From Mycolicibacterium boenickei (lineage in GTDB: Bacteria > Actinomycetota > Actinomycetes > Mycobacteriales > Mycobacteriaceae), in NCBI RefSeq assembly GCF_010731295.1, contig NZ_AP022579.1, positions 744,001-808,000 of the forward strand: a stretch of DNA of 64,000 nt. The letters are read 5' to 3'. Below, piece by piece: positions 40,501 to 50,470 of the stretch. A program made the position numbers and the translations under genes. How positions within the stretch are numbered: position 1 is the first letter of the stretch; every line of letters begins with the position of its first letter. The notes beneath the pieces were generated by a model. The model saw nothing but the letters and a program-made list of their open reading frames with translations, did not search any database and had not been told where the DNA came from.

Positions 40501-41883
40501 TCACCTGGTCCGCCGCCGGGCAGCAGCCACCGCCACCGCCGCCACCATCAACGCAAGACACGCCGCGGTGACGGTGAAGACGATCCTGCGCGCCCGCACA
40601 TTACCCGCATCAGGTTGCGGTGGCCCGCTGATCGGTGACCCGGCGGTGACATCGCGCTCGGTGGTCCCGGGCGTGAGCTGGTACGTCAGTGCCGCGACGG
40701 GGTCCACGACTCCATAACCCGTGGCCTGGTTGGGTCCATTCCCCGGGGTGCGGGCCGTGCGTTCGACCAGATCCTTGACCTCACCGGCGGTCAGCGCGGG
40801 GTAGCGGGAGCGGATCAACGCCACCACGCCCGAGACGAACGGCGCCGCGAAGCTGGTGCCGTTCAACGGGGCCAGGCCCTGCTGGCCGAGTTGTGCGTTG
40901 CTCAGCCCTGGCCCGCCGGCATCCAATGAGGTGACCCGCTCGCCGGGGGCGGCGACCGCCAACCACGGCCCGTGCAGGCTGAAGTCGGCCGGGGTGGCCG
41001 ATGTGGTCACGGCGCCGACGGTCAGCACGTAGTCGGAGAACCAGGCCGGGCTGGCGATGGTGCTGACGCTGTTCCAGCCCGTGTGCAACGGCTGGTTCGG
41101 GTCGTTCATGTTGTTCTGCGCACTGCACATGCTCTGGGAGTTGAAGTTGCCCGCGGCCGCCACCACCACGACGTTCCGTTCGTACGCGTAGCGCACCGCA
41201 CGCCCGAGTTCGCGATCGTCCATTCCGGCCGCCACCGGAGCGCAGGCCACCTCCGAGAGGTTGATCACCGTGGCGCCGAGGTCGACTGCTCGGGCGATCG
41301 CCAGTGCCAGCGTGCGCGTGTTGCCGTAACCGGCCGATGTCGCGTTGGGGTCGTCGTTCTGGCCGCTGCTCGTGCCCGCGACGCTGTAGGCCCCGCTGTT
41401 CTGCCGGATCGACAGGATCGTCGCCTCGGGGGCGACGCCGGCGAAGCTGTCGCCGTCGGCAGGCGCCGCGCCGATGATGCCGGCGACCAGGGTGCCGTGT
41501 GCGTCGCAGTCGACCAGTCCGTCGCTGTTCGACACGTAGTCGCCGCCCGGCTCGAGCGCGGGCAGTCGCGGATGACGGTTGACGCCGGTGTCGATCACCG
41601 CCACCTTCTGCCCTGCGCCGCGCGAAAAGCGCCAGGCCTTACGGTATTCGAGCATGGCCTCCGCGCTGGTCTGCTTGGTGAAGTCGGTACCGGGCAGCAC
41701 GCCGGTGGGGACGCCGCAGATCGACTTCTGCTCGGTCGGCTGTGTCGGTGCGACGGGGCCGGTCGGCGGCGGACCGGGTTCGACGACGGGCGGCGTGACC
41801 GCACCGGCCGGGGGCGCGCCGAAGCCGGCCAGCGCCACCGTGAGAACAACGGTCACCACCGCCGCGTACCGCCGGGCGGTCAT
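40501..41883 (-). CDS. mycP: Mycosin serine protease MycP
   Basis: A 460-residue membrane-anchored subtilisin-like protease. The ATG at 41883 overlaps the eccD stop. A signal peptide is visible (VVTVVLTVALAGFGAPPAGA), then a proline-rich extension, then the catalytic triad Asp98 (AVIDTGV), His129 (DCDAHGTLVAGI) and Ser344 (NGTSFAAPFVSGV), with oxyanion Asn246 (AAAGNFN). A C-terminal transmembrane helix (RIVFTVTAACLALMVAAVAV) is followed by a short basic tail. MycP proteins sit on the periplasmic face and stabilise the ESX membrane complex. All catalytic residues are present. Confidence 0.97.
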   Translation of the reverse strand: MTARRYAAVVTVVLTVALAGFGAPPAGAVTPPVVEPGPPPTGPVAPTQPTEQKSICGVPTGVLPGTDFTKQTSAEAMLEYRKAWRFSRGAGQKVAVIDTGVNRHPRLPALEPGGDYVSNSDGLVDCDAHGTLVAGIIGAAPADGDSFAGVAPEATILSIRQNSGAYSVAGTSSGQNDDPNATSAGYGNTRTLALAIARAVDLGATVINLSEVACAPVAAGMDDRELGRAVRYAYERNVVVVAAAGNFNSQSMCSAQNNMNDPNQPLHTGWNSVSTIASPAWFSDYVLTVGAVTTSATPADFSLHGPWLAVAAPGERVTSLDAGGPGLSNAQLGQQGLAPLNGTSFAAPFVSGVVALIRSRYPALTAGEVKDLVERTARTPGNGPNQATGYGVVDPVAALTYQLTPGTTERDVTAGSPISGPPQPDAGNVRARRIVFTVTAACLALMVAAVAVAAARRRTR

Positions 41884-43316
41884 TAGCCGGCCAGCCGTTC
41901 GTAGAGTCCGAGCGGCCACAGGGCCAGCGGGATCACCGCGGCCACGGCCAGATACTCCAGGTAGCCGGCGGCCGCCCGGAACCGGCGAAGGTACGGGGCC
42001 GCGACCCCGCCGACGGCCACCACCGCGAGCACGACCACCCCGGTGAGCTGCAGTGGCCACACCCCGGACTGGGCCTGCACGCAGGCCGCCAGCACGAGCG
42101 CACCCGCGGGTACGGCAAGCGCGGCGCGTTCCGGCCAGGTCGCCGCCCGGCGGCTGTGCAGTGCCAGCACCGCACCGCAGCCGAGGGCGAAAGCGAAGGC
42201 CGCCCAGTCAGGGTCAACCCGCAGCACTGCGGCGGTGCCGATCAGCGCGGTCGTCGCCGCACCGGCCAGCAGCCCCGAGCGGGTCAGCACCGCGGAATGC
42301 ACCCGGTCCCACACCTGCTCAGCGCTCGGCATCGGGGTGCCAGGTTCGTCCGTCGCGGCAGACGCCGCGAAGGGATCGTCCCCGCGGGACGCCACCACGG
42401 ATGCCACAGGGTACTGGTCCAGCCGCGCCGTCAGTGCCGGCACCGCCAGGCACGCGAACACCGCGACCACGGAGGTCACGGTGGCCACCACGGGGACCGG
42501 TACGCCAAGCGCGTAGGCCCCGAACGCCACCGTGCCGAAACCAAGCAGCACCGCCGCGGCGACATAGGTCCAATGACCCGCGGCAATCACCCGGTGACAG
42601 ATCACCGTGAGCCCCAACAATATTGCGCAGGTAGCGGCCAGACCGACCGCACCGTGCGGGGCCGCAAGCACCCAGCCCGCCGCGGTGCCGACGGCGATCA
42701 CCGGCGGACCCGCCGCCGCGGCGATGTCGGATCGGGCCAACACCCGGCGGGCCAGCGCCGCACCGGCGACCAGGGTCACCAGCATCAGTGCTGCTGCCAC
42801 CAGGATCATCGCCCGGTGCGCCGACAACGCCGGCGCCAGCAGCAGGACCACCCACACCGCCGCGCACAGCCACAACCCGGCGAAGGCCATCATCCGCGCC
42901 GCCGTGGCACTCCAGGCCGCATATGACGCCCGGTTCAGCCGGGCCGCCGCGTCCACCACGTCGTCGTACAACGCGGGCGGCGACAGCGCCCGACGAGCCG
43001 AAAGGCGCAACAGCTCGCCGTTTTTCACCCCGGCCTCACGCAACGTGCGGTCGGGCTGCAGCACACCGGTGCCGGCCCGCCCCTCGCGACTGAGCTCCCA
43101 GAAGGTCCGCCGCTCGTCGCGGTCGGCCAGGTCATCACTGCGCTCGTCGTCGCGGGACTTGATCAACCGGGCCAACTCGGGCAGGAACGCCGCCACCGGG
43201 ACGTCGGCAGGCAACGCGACATCGAGCTGGGTGCGTCCGCCGACCACGGACACCCGGATCGCCTCGGGTGCCGCGGACACCACGTGCACCGGGCGAAGCT
43301 CCTCGACCCCGGTCAC
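41883..43316 (-). CDS. eccD: EccD, multi-spanning ESX membrane channel component (copy 1)
   Basis: A 477-residue protein. The N-terminal ubiquitin-like domain (IRVSVVGGRTQLDVALPADVP through GVLQPDRTLREAGVKNGELL) is followed by SPPALYDDVVDAAARLNRAS and about eleven hydrophobic helices, ending LEYLAVAAVIPLALWPLGLY. It is translationally linked on both sides, overlapping the eccC stop at the start and mycP at the end. EccD is the main membrane-embedded subunit, present as two copies per protomer in known ESX structures. A second, clearly different EccD is encoded at 47436-48902, so this locus has two. Confidence 0.95.
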   Translation of the reverse strand: MTGVEELRPVHVVSAAPEAIRVSVVGGRTQLDVALPADVPVAAFLPELARLIKSRDDERSDDLADRDERRTFWELSREGRAGTGVLQPDRTLREAGVKNGELLRLSARRALSPPALYDDVVDAAARLNRASYAAWSATAARMMAFAGLWLCAAVWVVLLLAPALSAHRAMILVAAALMLVTLVAGAALARRVLARSDIAAAAGPPVIAVGTAAGWVLAAPHGAVGLAATCAILLGLTVICHRVIAAGHWTYVAAAVLLGFGTVAFGAYALGVPVPVVATVTSVVAVFACLAVPALTARLDQYPVASVVASRGDDPFAASAATDEPGTPMPSAEQVWDRVHSAVLTRSGLLAGAATTALIGTAAVLRVDPDWAAFAFALGCGAVLALHSRRAATWPERAALAVPAGALVLAACVQAQSGVWPLQLTGVVVLAVVAVGGVAAPYLRRFRAAAGYLEYLAVAAVIPLALWPLGLYERLAG

Positions 43317-46300
43317 AGGTCGGGCATCCTCGACAGTTGAACCACGCCGCTGCGGGTGGTCCGCGAGACCAGCATGCCGCGGCCGGGAGGCATGGCGCTG
43401 GCCTTGTATCCGCCGAACAGGCCGCCTTCGTCTCTGCTTCCGCTCATCACCAAACCGTTGCAGGACAGGTCTTTCAGACGTCCGACGATCGGATCCATCA
43501 TCGCCCGTCCGGCACCGCCGCTGCGCCGGGTGATGATGACGCGCAGGCCGATGTCACGGGCCTGCGGCAGATACTCGACCAGCGGTCCGAGCGGATGGCT
43601 CAGCGAACCACCGGGGATCAGGTCGTAGTCGTCGATCATCACGAACAGATCCGGCCCCGACCACCACGACCGTTCCTTGAGCTGCTGCTGGGTGATGTCG
43701 TTGGGGGGCAGACGATCTTTGAGCGCGCCCGCGAGTGCGGTCATCAGATCCGTGCACGACTGCGGGGCCGTGGCGTAGCCGCCCAGGTATTCGTCGGGGA
43801 CGACACCGAGCATCGAGCGACGGAAGTCGACCAGGATGATCTTGGCTTCCACCGGGGTGGCGTTCTCCATCACCCCGGCAGCGATGTTGCGCAGCAGACC
43901 GGTCTTTCCGCATTCGGTGTCGGCGAAGGCCACCAGGTGTGGTTGCGAATCGAAATCCAGGATGACGGGCGCGAGCTCTTCTTCGTTGATGCCGATGGCG
44001 ATTCGCGCCTTGCTGAGCTGGCCGGCATCGCGGGCGACGCGGACGACGTCGTCGCGGTTGACGTCGTGCGGCAGCATCCGCACCTTCGGCGCCTCGCGGT
44101 CCTGGTAGTGGGCGCGCACCGCCTCGACGGCACCTGCCACCCCGGCCGGCAGATCCTCCACGCCGGAACTGGAGTCCAGCCGCGGCAACGCGATCAGGAT
44201 GTGCAGGCGCTCGGAGTTGATGCCGCGACCGGGCCGCCCGATCGGGACCAGTTCGGCCGACCGCCGGGCCACCTCGCTGTCGATCGGGTCACCGAGGCGC
44301 AGCTCGACGCGCGTGCCGAGCATGTCCTTTACCGCCGGCCGGATCTCCATCCACCGCGATGCGGTGATCGCCACGTGAACGCCGTAGGACAGGCCCTGGA
44401 TCGCCAGCGACTGAATCACCGGGTCGAGCTGCTCGAAGTCGCTCTTGATCGATGCCCAGCCGTCGACGACCAGCACCACGTCGCCGAAGTTGTCCTGGCT
44501 CAACGGATCCTGCGCGGCCTCTTCCGGCGGTAGCGCGGCCAGCCGGGCCTTGCGCTGGCGGAAGTCGCGCATGGATTCGATGCCGAGTTCGCGGAACAGC
44601 TGCTCCCGGCTGCGCAGCACCCCGGCCACCTCGGCCACGGTGCGCCGGATGGCGTCGGCATCCATCCGGCCGGCCACCCCGCCGACGTGCGGCAACTTCG
44701 CCAGGCTGGTCAGCGTGCCGCCGCCGAAGTCCAGGCAGTAGAACTGCAACTGCTCGGGAGTGTGGGTGGCGGCCGCGGCCATGATCAGGGTGCGCAGCGT
44801 GGTCGACTTGCCCGACTGCGGCCCGCCGACCACCGCGACGTTGCCCTGGGCGCCGGACAGGTCGACCATGAGTACGTCACGGCGCTGGTCGTAGGGCCGG
44901 TCCACCACACCCATCGGCATCCACAACCGGCCGTTGAGGTTCTGCGGGGACGACCAATCCGATTCGGGCAGAAGCTCGTTCACGGCAGGGCTGTCGTCCA
45001 GCGGCGGCAGCCACACCTCGTGGGCGGGCCTGCCGTGCCCGCGCAGCCGGCTGACCACCATGTCGAGCAGCGTCGTCTTGGTGGGTCCGGAGCTCGCCCG
45101 TTCCGGCTCGGTCTCCGGCATCTCGTGCGGCAGCGGCACGCGCTGGGGCACCGGATCCTTCTTGACCGGCGTCGCGGTGAACAGCTTGGGCGCCAGGGCC
45201 CCCAAATGGGTCACCCGCCCGGTACGCGCCGAGATCCTGGGTTTGACGTAGTCCCCCGACACATAGCAGGCATTGAACCGGATCGGCTCGGAGGCGTCGC
45301 ATTTCAGGAACGCCGAACCTGGGACGCTGGGCAGGTGATACGCGTCGGGCACGCCGAGCACGCTGCGAGACTCGCCCGCGGAGAACGTCTTGAGGCCGAT
45401 CCGGTAGGACAGGTGCGAGTCCAGACCGCGCAGCTTGCCCTCCTCGAGGCGCTGCGAGGCCAGCAGCAGGTGCATGTGCAACGAGCGGCCCAGCCGGCCG
45501 ATCATCACGAACAACTCGGCGAAATCCGGTTTCTGGGACAGCAGTTCGGAGAACTCGTCGACCACGACGAACAGGGCGGGCAGCGGTTCGAGGTCGGCCC
45601 CGGCCGCGCGGGCCCGCTCGTATTCGGTGACGTTCGGGAAGTTTCCGGCGGCCCGCAGCAACTCCTGACGGCGGTTCATCTCACCCGACAGCGCGTCACG
45701 CATGCGGTCCACCATCGTCAGCTCGTCTTCGAGGTTGGTGATGATGGCCGCGATGTGGGCGATCCCGTCCAGGCCGAGGAACGTGGCGCCACCCTTGAAG
45801 TCGACGAGCACCAGGTTGAGCTGCTCGGGTGAGTGCGACGTGATCATCGACAACACCAGGGTGCGCAGGAATTCCGACTTACCCGAGCCGGTGGCGCCGA
45901 TACACAGCCCGTGCGGGCCCATGCCGCCCTCGGCCGCCTCCTTGATGTCGAGTTCGATGGGCTGACCGTTCGGCGTGATGCCGATCGGCACCCGCAACCG
46001 TTCCCGCGGCGACCGCTGCCGCCACACCTGTTCAGGCACGATGCCTGCCGCGTCGGGAATCTTCAGCAGCGCCATCAGGCCGGGATCGACTGCCCGTGAA
46101 TCGGCTTCCAGGCTGACGATGTGCGCGGCGTTCGCCGGGCGGTAGCGGCCGATCCGCCGCGCCGTGGTCTCCGCCTCGGGAATCGTGATCGTGTCCGGGG
46201 TCGCGAACCGCTCGACACCCACCGCGGTGCGGGCGGCCACGTCGTCACCGTCGAGGACCAGTTGCAGGCTGCGGCGGGCCGAGGCCCCGGCACGCAGGCC

Positions 46301-47350
46301 ATTGAGATCCAGCAGTGTCACGCTGTCCAGCCCGGCGTCGGTGATCAGCTGCTCGTCGCCGGTGACGAATCCGTCGTCCAACACGACGACGAGTTGTTTG
46401 AGACCCTGCGTCGGCTGCGCGTTGCGGGTGAACCGGCCGCGTTCGGCCAGCTCGGCCGACATCGCCGACTCCATGAGCTCGAGCGTGGGGAACAGCAGCC
46501 GCATCGAACCCATGCCGTCACGGGTCGACGCATGCTGCGCGTGCGGCAGCCATTTCACCCAGCTCCAGTTCTCGCCGTCCGGGTTGGCCGTGACGATCGC
46601 CACCTGCACGTGGTCGGGCCCGTGAAAAGTGCACAGCTCCAACACCATCGAGCGCACCAGCTGCTGGGCGAGCTTGCGCTCCCCTTCGAAGGTGATGGTG
46701 GGGAACGCCCGCAGCGACACCGCGGTGGGCAGTGCGTGCACTACTGAATGGGTCTTGACGAACCGGCGCAACGCCACCGTCGACACCGGTTCCAGGTCTT
46801 CGGGCGGACCGGTCTCGGGCGCCATCAACCGCGTCGCCAGCCGGTGGGTCCCGATCCCTACCCTGATGTGGCAGTAGTCCGCATCACTGGGCCGTCGCTC
46901 CCACATCCGCCGGGTGCCCACCACGTCGCTCAGCGCCCGCGGATCGGGATGGCTCCATTCCAGCGCCGTGCGTTGTTCGGCGCCGGTGGTGTCGGCTTCC
47001 TCGCGAAGATTCGCCAGATAGCTGAAGTAGTCCTTGCGTTCCTCGTTGAGCTCGGCGGCGGCTTTGCCATTGCGGTTCCCGCCGCCCATGAACATGCCGA
47101 CCATCGACATGATCATCATCATCGGGAACAACAGGAACATTGGGCTTCTGGCCATGTCCCGGCCACCGACCGTGACCATCAGCGCGATCATGCCGATCAC
47201 CGCGACCAGCATCACGAACGGCATCAGCCGCATCATCAGGTTGCCGGGGATGGCCCGCGGCACCTCGGGCGGTGGGGCCAGGTTGACCTCGCCTCCGGGC
47301 ATCCGCGGCGGCGCCACCCGTAAGCGGCGGACGAACCCCTGCGTACTCAA
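43313..47350 (-). CDS. eccC: EccC, FtsK/SpoIIIE-type ESX motor ATPase
   Basis: A single-chain EccC of 1345 residues from the TTG at 47350. The TTG is chosen because it gives the family N-terminus STQGFVRRLRVAPPRMPGGE with GGGGAGGG upstream; an ATG at 47413 would add 21 residues. Two transmembrane helices lie near residues 40-85, then a linked DUF region, then three ATPase domains. Walker A motifs are GATGSGKSEFLR near residue 485, GGPQSGKSTTLR near 842, and the weaker ADTECGKTGLLR near 1143. WSSPQNLNGRLWMPMG links domains 1 and 2. EccC binds WXG100 substrates and drives export. It is divergent from the second eccD and first in the eccC-eccD-mycP-espI unit. Confidence 0.97.
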   Translation of the reverse strand: MSTQGFVRRLRVAPPRMPGGEVNLAPPPEVPRAIPGNLMMRLMPFVMLVAVIGMIALMVTVGGRDMARSPMFLLFPMMMIMSMVGMFMGGGNRNGKAAAELNEERKDYFSYLANLREEADTTGAEQRTALEWSHPDPRALSDVVGTRRMWERRPSDADYCHIRVGIGTHRLATRLMAPETGPPEDLEPVSTVALRRFVKTHSVVHALPTAVSLRAFPTITFEGERKLAQQLVRSMVLELCTFHGPDHVQVAIVTANPDGENWSWVKWLPHAQHASTRDGMGSMRLLFPTLELMESAMSAELAERGRFTRNAQPTQGLKQLVVVLDDGFVTGDEQLITDAGLDSVTLLDLNGLRAGASARRSLQLVLDGDDVAARTAVGVERFATPDTITIPEAETTARRIGRYRPANAAHIVSLEADSRAVDPGLMALLKIPDAAGIVPEQVWRQRSPRERLRVPIGITPNGQPIELDIKEAAEGGMGPHGLCIGATGSGKSEFLRTLVLSMITSHSPEQLNLVLVDFKGGATFLGLDGIAHIAAIITNLEDELTMVDRMRDALSGEMNRRQELLRAAGNFPNVTEYERARAAGADLEPLPALFVVVDEFSELLSQKPDFAELFVMIGRLGRSLHMHLLLASQRLEEGKLRGLDSHLSYRIGLKTFSAGESRSVLGVPDAYHLPSVPGSAFLKCDASEPIRFNACYVSGDYVKPRISARTGRVTHLGALAPKLFTATPVKKDPVPQRVPLPHEMPETEPERASSGPTKTTLLDMVVSRLRGHGRPAHEVWLPPLDDSPAVNELLPESDWSSPQNLNGRLWMPMGVVDRPYDQRRDVLMVDLSGAQGNVAVVGGPQSGKSTTLRTLIMAAAATHTPEQLQFYCLDFGGGTLTSLAKLPHVGGVAGRMDADAIRRTVAEVAGVLRSREQLFRELGIESMRDFRQRKARLAALPPEEAAQDPLSQDNFGDVVLVVDGWASIKSDFEQLDPVIQSLAIQGLSYGVHVAITASRWMEIRPAVKDMLGTRVELRLGDPIDSEVARRSAELVPIGRPGRGINSERLHILIALPRLDSSSGVEDLPAGVAGAVEAVRAHYQDREAPKVRMLPHDVNRDDVVRVARDAGQLSKARIAIGINEEELAPVILDFDSQPHLVAFADTECGKTGLLRNIAAGVMENATPVEAKIILVDFRRSMLGVVPDEYLGGYATAPQSCTDLMTALAGALKDRLPPNDITQQQLKERSWWSGPDLFVMIDDYDLIPGGSLSHPLGPLVEYLPQARDIGLRVIITRRSGGAGRAMMDPIVGRLKDLSCNGLVMSGSRDEGGLFGGYKASAMPPGRGMLVSRTTRSGVVQLSRMPDL

Positions 47351-47435
47351 CCTTCCCTCCCCGGAAGCTGCTGGAGCCGGATGCTGGGTATTGTTCGTGT
47401 CGAGCAATCCCATTGCGCAGGAGGCCGACTGGATT
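47351..47435. promoter_or_regulatory. Divergent promoter region between eccC and the second eccD
   Basis: These 85 bases separate two divergent machine genes and must hold or overlap both promoters. CAGGAGG at 47418-47424 fits as the Shine-Dalgarno of the plus-strand eccD. GGGGAGGG on the minus strand fits eccC. No palindrome that would suggest an operator was noticed. Confidence 0.4.
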
Positions 47436-48902
47436 GTGACCCTACTTGAGCCAGAGCTCGAAGCCGAAGCCGAACCCGAGCTGAGCCGATTGACCCTGGT
47501 GGTCGGCGAACTGAACATCGACGTCGGGCTGCCTGCACACGTCAGCATCGCCCAATACATTCCCGATGTCATCGATATCGCGAATGAACAGATCACGACC
47601 CAGGACGCGATCGTCGAGTTCGACGCCGCCGACGGCCGGTGGACGCTGGCCCCGCTCGGCGGCGCACCGATCGCCCCGCACCTGTCGCTCGGAGAGGCGG
47701 GGGTCCACGACGGCGACCTGTTGATGATCTGCGCCGTGGGCCAGCCGGTCAGCCCACTGCTGTTCGACGACGTCGACGACACCCATGCCACCGAGGCCGG
47801 CACGGTCCGCAGTTGGCTCACGGACAAGGCGAACGCGCTCGCGGGCTTCGGCGTCACGGCGGCCGCCGCGGTCACGCTGGCCAGTGTGGTGGCGCACTGG
47901 GCGGCCCAGCCCGCGGTGCCCGCGGCGGTGCTGGCCCTCGGCGTGATGGGGATGGTGCTGGCCTGCCTGGTGGCGCACCGGCCCGCGCCCGCCGCGGCGC
48001 CGGGTTGGATCACCGCCGTGTCGACGCCGCTGGTGTTCGCGGGCTCGCTGTACCTGGTGCCCGGCGGTTCCGGCGCGACATCGCTGCCGATGGCCTTCGC
48101 GCTGACCGCTTTCGGTGCGCTCCTGGTGCTTCTTGTCTCGGGCACCGGATCGGCCGTGTACACCGCGATCATCGCGGCATGCGCTTTCGGCGGCGTCAGT
48201 TCGACGGCGATGTTGCTGTGGCACGCGCCCATCCGCGCGGTGGGCGCTTTGCTCGCCACCGTCGCCGTTATCGTCGTCTACCTCGCCCCGCGGGTGACCA
48301 TCGGACTCTCGAAACTCCCGATCCCACGGGTGCCGACGGCCGGCGAGCCGCTCGACGACATCGAGACCCAGGGCGGTCCGACTGTCGAGGGCGTCAACGC
48401 GATCGGCAAGCAGATCATCCCCACCGAAGAAGACCTGATCAGGCGGGTCCGGCGGGCCAATCAGCACCTCACCGGGATTCTCGTCGCGGCCGCCCTCGCG
48501 GCCCTGGTCGGCTGTTACCTGGCGGTGGATGTCAGCGACGGGTTCTATTGGCAGGGCACCGTTTTCGCCGTCATGGTGGCGACGGTACTGTGCCTGCGCG
48601 GTCGCGGCCACCATGACCTGGTGCAATCGGCCACGCTCATCGGCAGCGGGCTGACCATCGCCGTCGCCGTGGTCCTCAAGACCGCACTGAACGTCGAGGG
48701 GTGGCAGACCCGTGCCGTGGTGGTGCTGCTCGTCCTGATGGTGTTGATCCTGGCCTGCGGGCTGGTCGCACCCCTGCGCGAGTTCTCCCCGGTGGCGCGG
48801 CGCCAGGTCGAGATACTCGAATACATCGCGGTGGGATCGCTTTTCCCGCTGTGCTTCTGGATCGTCCGGGTCTACGCGTTCTTCCGCGAGATGCGCCTCT
48901 GA
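47436..48902 (+). CDS. eccD: EccD, multi-spanning ESX membrane channel component (copy 2)
   Basis: A 488-residue protein from the GTG at 47436, with GGAGG upstream. An acidic start (EPELEAEAEPEL) precedes the ubiquitin-like domain (RLTLVVGELNIDVGLPAHV through LSLGEAGVHDGDLLMI), then SPLLFDDVDDTHATEAG and about eleven membrane helices. A cytosolic loop (IPRVPTAGEPLDDIETQGG) separates the two helix groups, and the end is EFSPVARRQVEILEYIAVG then WIVRVYAFFREMRL. This is closer to canonical EccD1-type ends than the other copy. It stands alone, divergent from eccC and convergent on eccB. Normal ESX loci have one eccD. Confidence 0.95.
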   Translation: MTLLEPELEAEAEPELSRLTLVVGELNIDVGLPAHVSIAQYIPDVIDIANEQITTQDAIVEFDAADGRWTLAPLGGAPIAPHLSLGEAGVHDGDLLMICAVGQPVSPLLFDDVDDTHATEAGTVRSWLTDKANALAGFGVTAAAAVTLASVVAHWAAQPAVPAAVLALGVMGMVLACLVAHRPAPAAAPGWITAVSTPLVFAGSLYLVPGGSGATSLPMAFALTAFGALLVLLVSGTGSAVYTAIIAACAFGGVSSTAMLLWHAPIRAVGALLATVAVIVVYLAPRVTIGLSKLPIPRVPTAGEPLDDIETQGGPTVEGVNAIGKQIIPTEEDLIRRVRRANQHLTGILVAAALAALVGCYLAVDVSDGFYWQGTVFAVMVATVLCLRGRGHHDLVQSATLIGSGLTIAVAVVLKTALNVEGWQTRAVVVLLVLMVLILACGLVAPLREFSPVARRQVEILEYIAVGSLFPLCFWIVRVYAFFREMRL

Positions 48903-50408
48903 CTACGGCTTGCCCGTCGCCACCTTGCTGCTGTCCGGGTCGGCCGCCATGCCGTCATGGGCGACGAGCGCCGCTTCTTGGGACAGCTCCGGCCCGGCCG
49001 GCAGCAGCGACAGCACCGGCCACGGTGCCCACTGCGGGGCGTTGGCCGGGCCGTCGGGAACCTTGACGCCGGCGACGCCGAGCACCTCGGCCGTCGGCAA
49101 ATCCTTGATGTGATAGCGCACTCCGGTATCGGAGACGTAGAACAGTTGCCCCGTCGAGCGGCTGTCCGGGTCGTTGCCGGTGGCCTGCACATACTCCCCG
49201 GCCCCCGGCGTCAGGTACACCGAGTCGGCCCCGGCACCGCCGCCGTCGGCACTGGCCAGCCGGACCATCTGCGCGCCCTCGGCGGTGGGCAACCGGTGCC
49301 CCACCAGAAGCCGCACGTTCGCGCGGGCGTCGGTGTTGGACCGCTGCCAGCCCATACACACCACCCGATCCGGATTGGGCGGCACGATGCGGGGCGCCTG
49401 CATGGGGTAATGGTCGGTCGCCAACCGGTGCACGGTCGGCACCTCGGCCAGCGTCGCCGGGGCGATCTCGGCGGCCTGCCCGGTGGTCTCCTCGCCGGAG
49501 GCGCCGTAGCGGATGATGTCGGCGGTGGCCTGCGATACCGGCTGCAGGCCCTCGCGCAACACGACGTAGAGCTGTTCGCCGCGGGAGTCGACGGATTTCA
49601 CGATGGCGCCCACCGGGTGCTCAGGTCCGAGCGGCCCCGGCTCCCCCGAACCCTGGATGGTCACCGGAGTGATCGGGTCGACCAGCGGGAAGGTATTGAG
49701 CACGGACAACGACATGGGCCGGGTAGCCGCGCCCTGGAGGTGAAGCCCGTTGACCAGAACCGGATCTGACATGTCGATCGGGGCCCGCGTACCGCGGTAG
49801 ACCAGATAGGTGGTGCCGCCGCTTTCGGTGAGGATCGCCTCGTCGGACTCGGCCGGGCGGATGCCGCCGTCGAGCACCGGATCGTTGGCCAGCACCGTGG
49901 TCTGCAGGCTCGACGTACCGGTGGTTTCGGTGACGGCAGGCGTGAGCAGGGTGTCGCAGACGGTCCACGACGACATCGCCAGGTCGTCGCCGCGGTTGAT
50001 GCTCGTGGGTGCGCCGACGATGCCGACCATCGGCCCGCGCGGTACGGCGTCGAGGAATTTGTCGTCAACCTGTTTGGGGCTGTCGTTCTTTCCGACGATC
50101 AGCCGCGCGGAGGCCAGATTCAGCACGGGGTGGATCTGCTCGCCGATCCGCACGAAGGGCGCACCACTGGACTTGCTCAGCACGATCTGTGCGTCGCCGA
50201 TACTGGGCGTGGGCTTGAAGAACGCCATCACCGCCGAGGCCCCGGTGATCAGGACAGCGATCACCACCCCCACGATCAGGGCCCGCATCTGACCGCGCAT
50301 CGGGTCGTGGATCATCCGCGAATCGCCCCGGATGAGTGCGTGCTCAAGGCGACGGATCAGGAAACGGTAGCCGTTCACCTGTGCGCGAGTGGTAACTTGC
50401 GCTGGCAT
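48903..50408 (-). CDS. eccB: EccB, ESX membrane complex component
   Basis: A 501-residue protein: a short cytosolic N-terminus with VNGYRFLIRRLEHALIRGD (the family signature), one transmembrane helix (MRALIVGVVIAVLITGASAV, about residues 42-62), and a large periplasmic part with EccB repeats. The family end motif region has NAPQWAPWPVLSLLPAGPELSQ before a short acidic tail. Two periplasmic cysteines (WTVCDTLL and RVVCMGWQ) are positioned as in other EccB proteins and probably form a disulfide. It is convergent with the second eccD (stops adjacent) and divergent from eccE. Confidence 0.96.
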   Translation of the reverse strand: MPAQVTTRAQVNGYRFLIRRLEHALIRGDSRMIHDPMRGQMRALIVGVVIAVLITGASAVMAFFKPTPSIGDAQIVLSKSSGAPFVRIGEQIHPVLNLASARLIVGKNDSPKQVDDKFLDAVPRGPMVGIVGAPTSINRGDDLAMSSWTVCDTLLTPAVTETTGTSSLQTTVLANDPVLDGGIRPAESDEAILTESGGTTYLVYRGTRAPIDMSDPVLVNGLHLQGAATRPMSLSVLNTFPLVDPITPVTIQGSGEPGPLGPEHPVGAIVKSVDSRGEQLYVVLREGLQPVSQATADIIRYGASGEETTGQAAEIAPATLAEVPTVHRLATDHYPMQAPRIVPPNPDRVVCMGWQRSNTDARANVRLLVGHRLPTAEGAQMVRLASADGGGAGADSVYLTPGAGEYVQATGNDPDSRSTGQLFYVSDTGVRYHIKDLPTAEVLGVAGVKVPDGPANAPQWAPWPVLSLLPAGPELSQEAALVAHDGMAADPDSSKVATGKP

Positions 50409-50470
50409 GCGTAGTGTTTAGCACGTCCGCACCACCTCGACATGACGTCCGAGCGCCTATTCGAAAAGCG

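Noticed and set aside
47351..48259. Upstream extension of the eccC frame by about 300 residues.
   Set aside because: It runs antisense through the second eccD. EccC family N-termini begin at the STQGFVRR segment, here at the TTG 47350.
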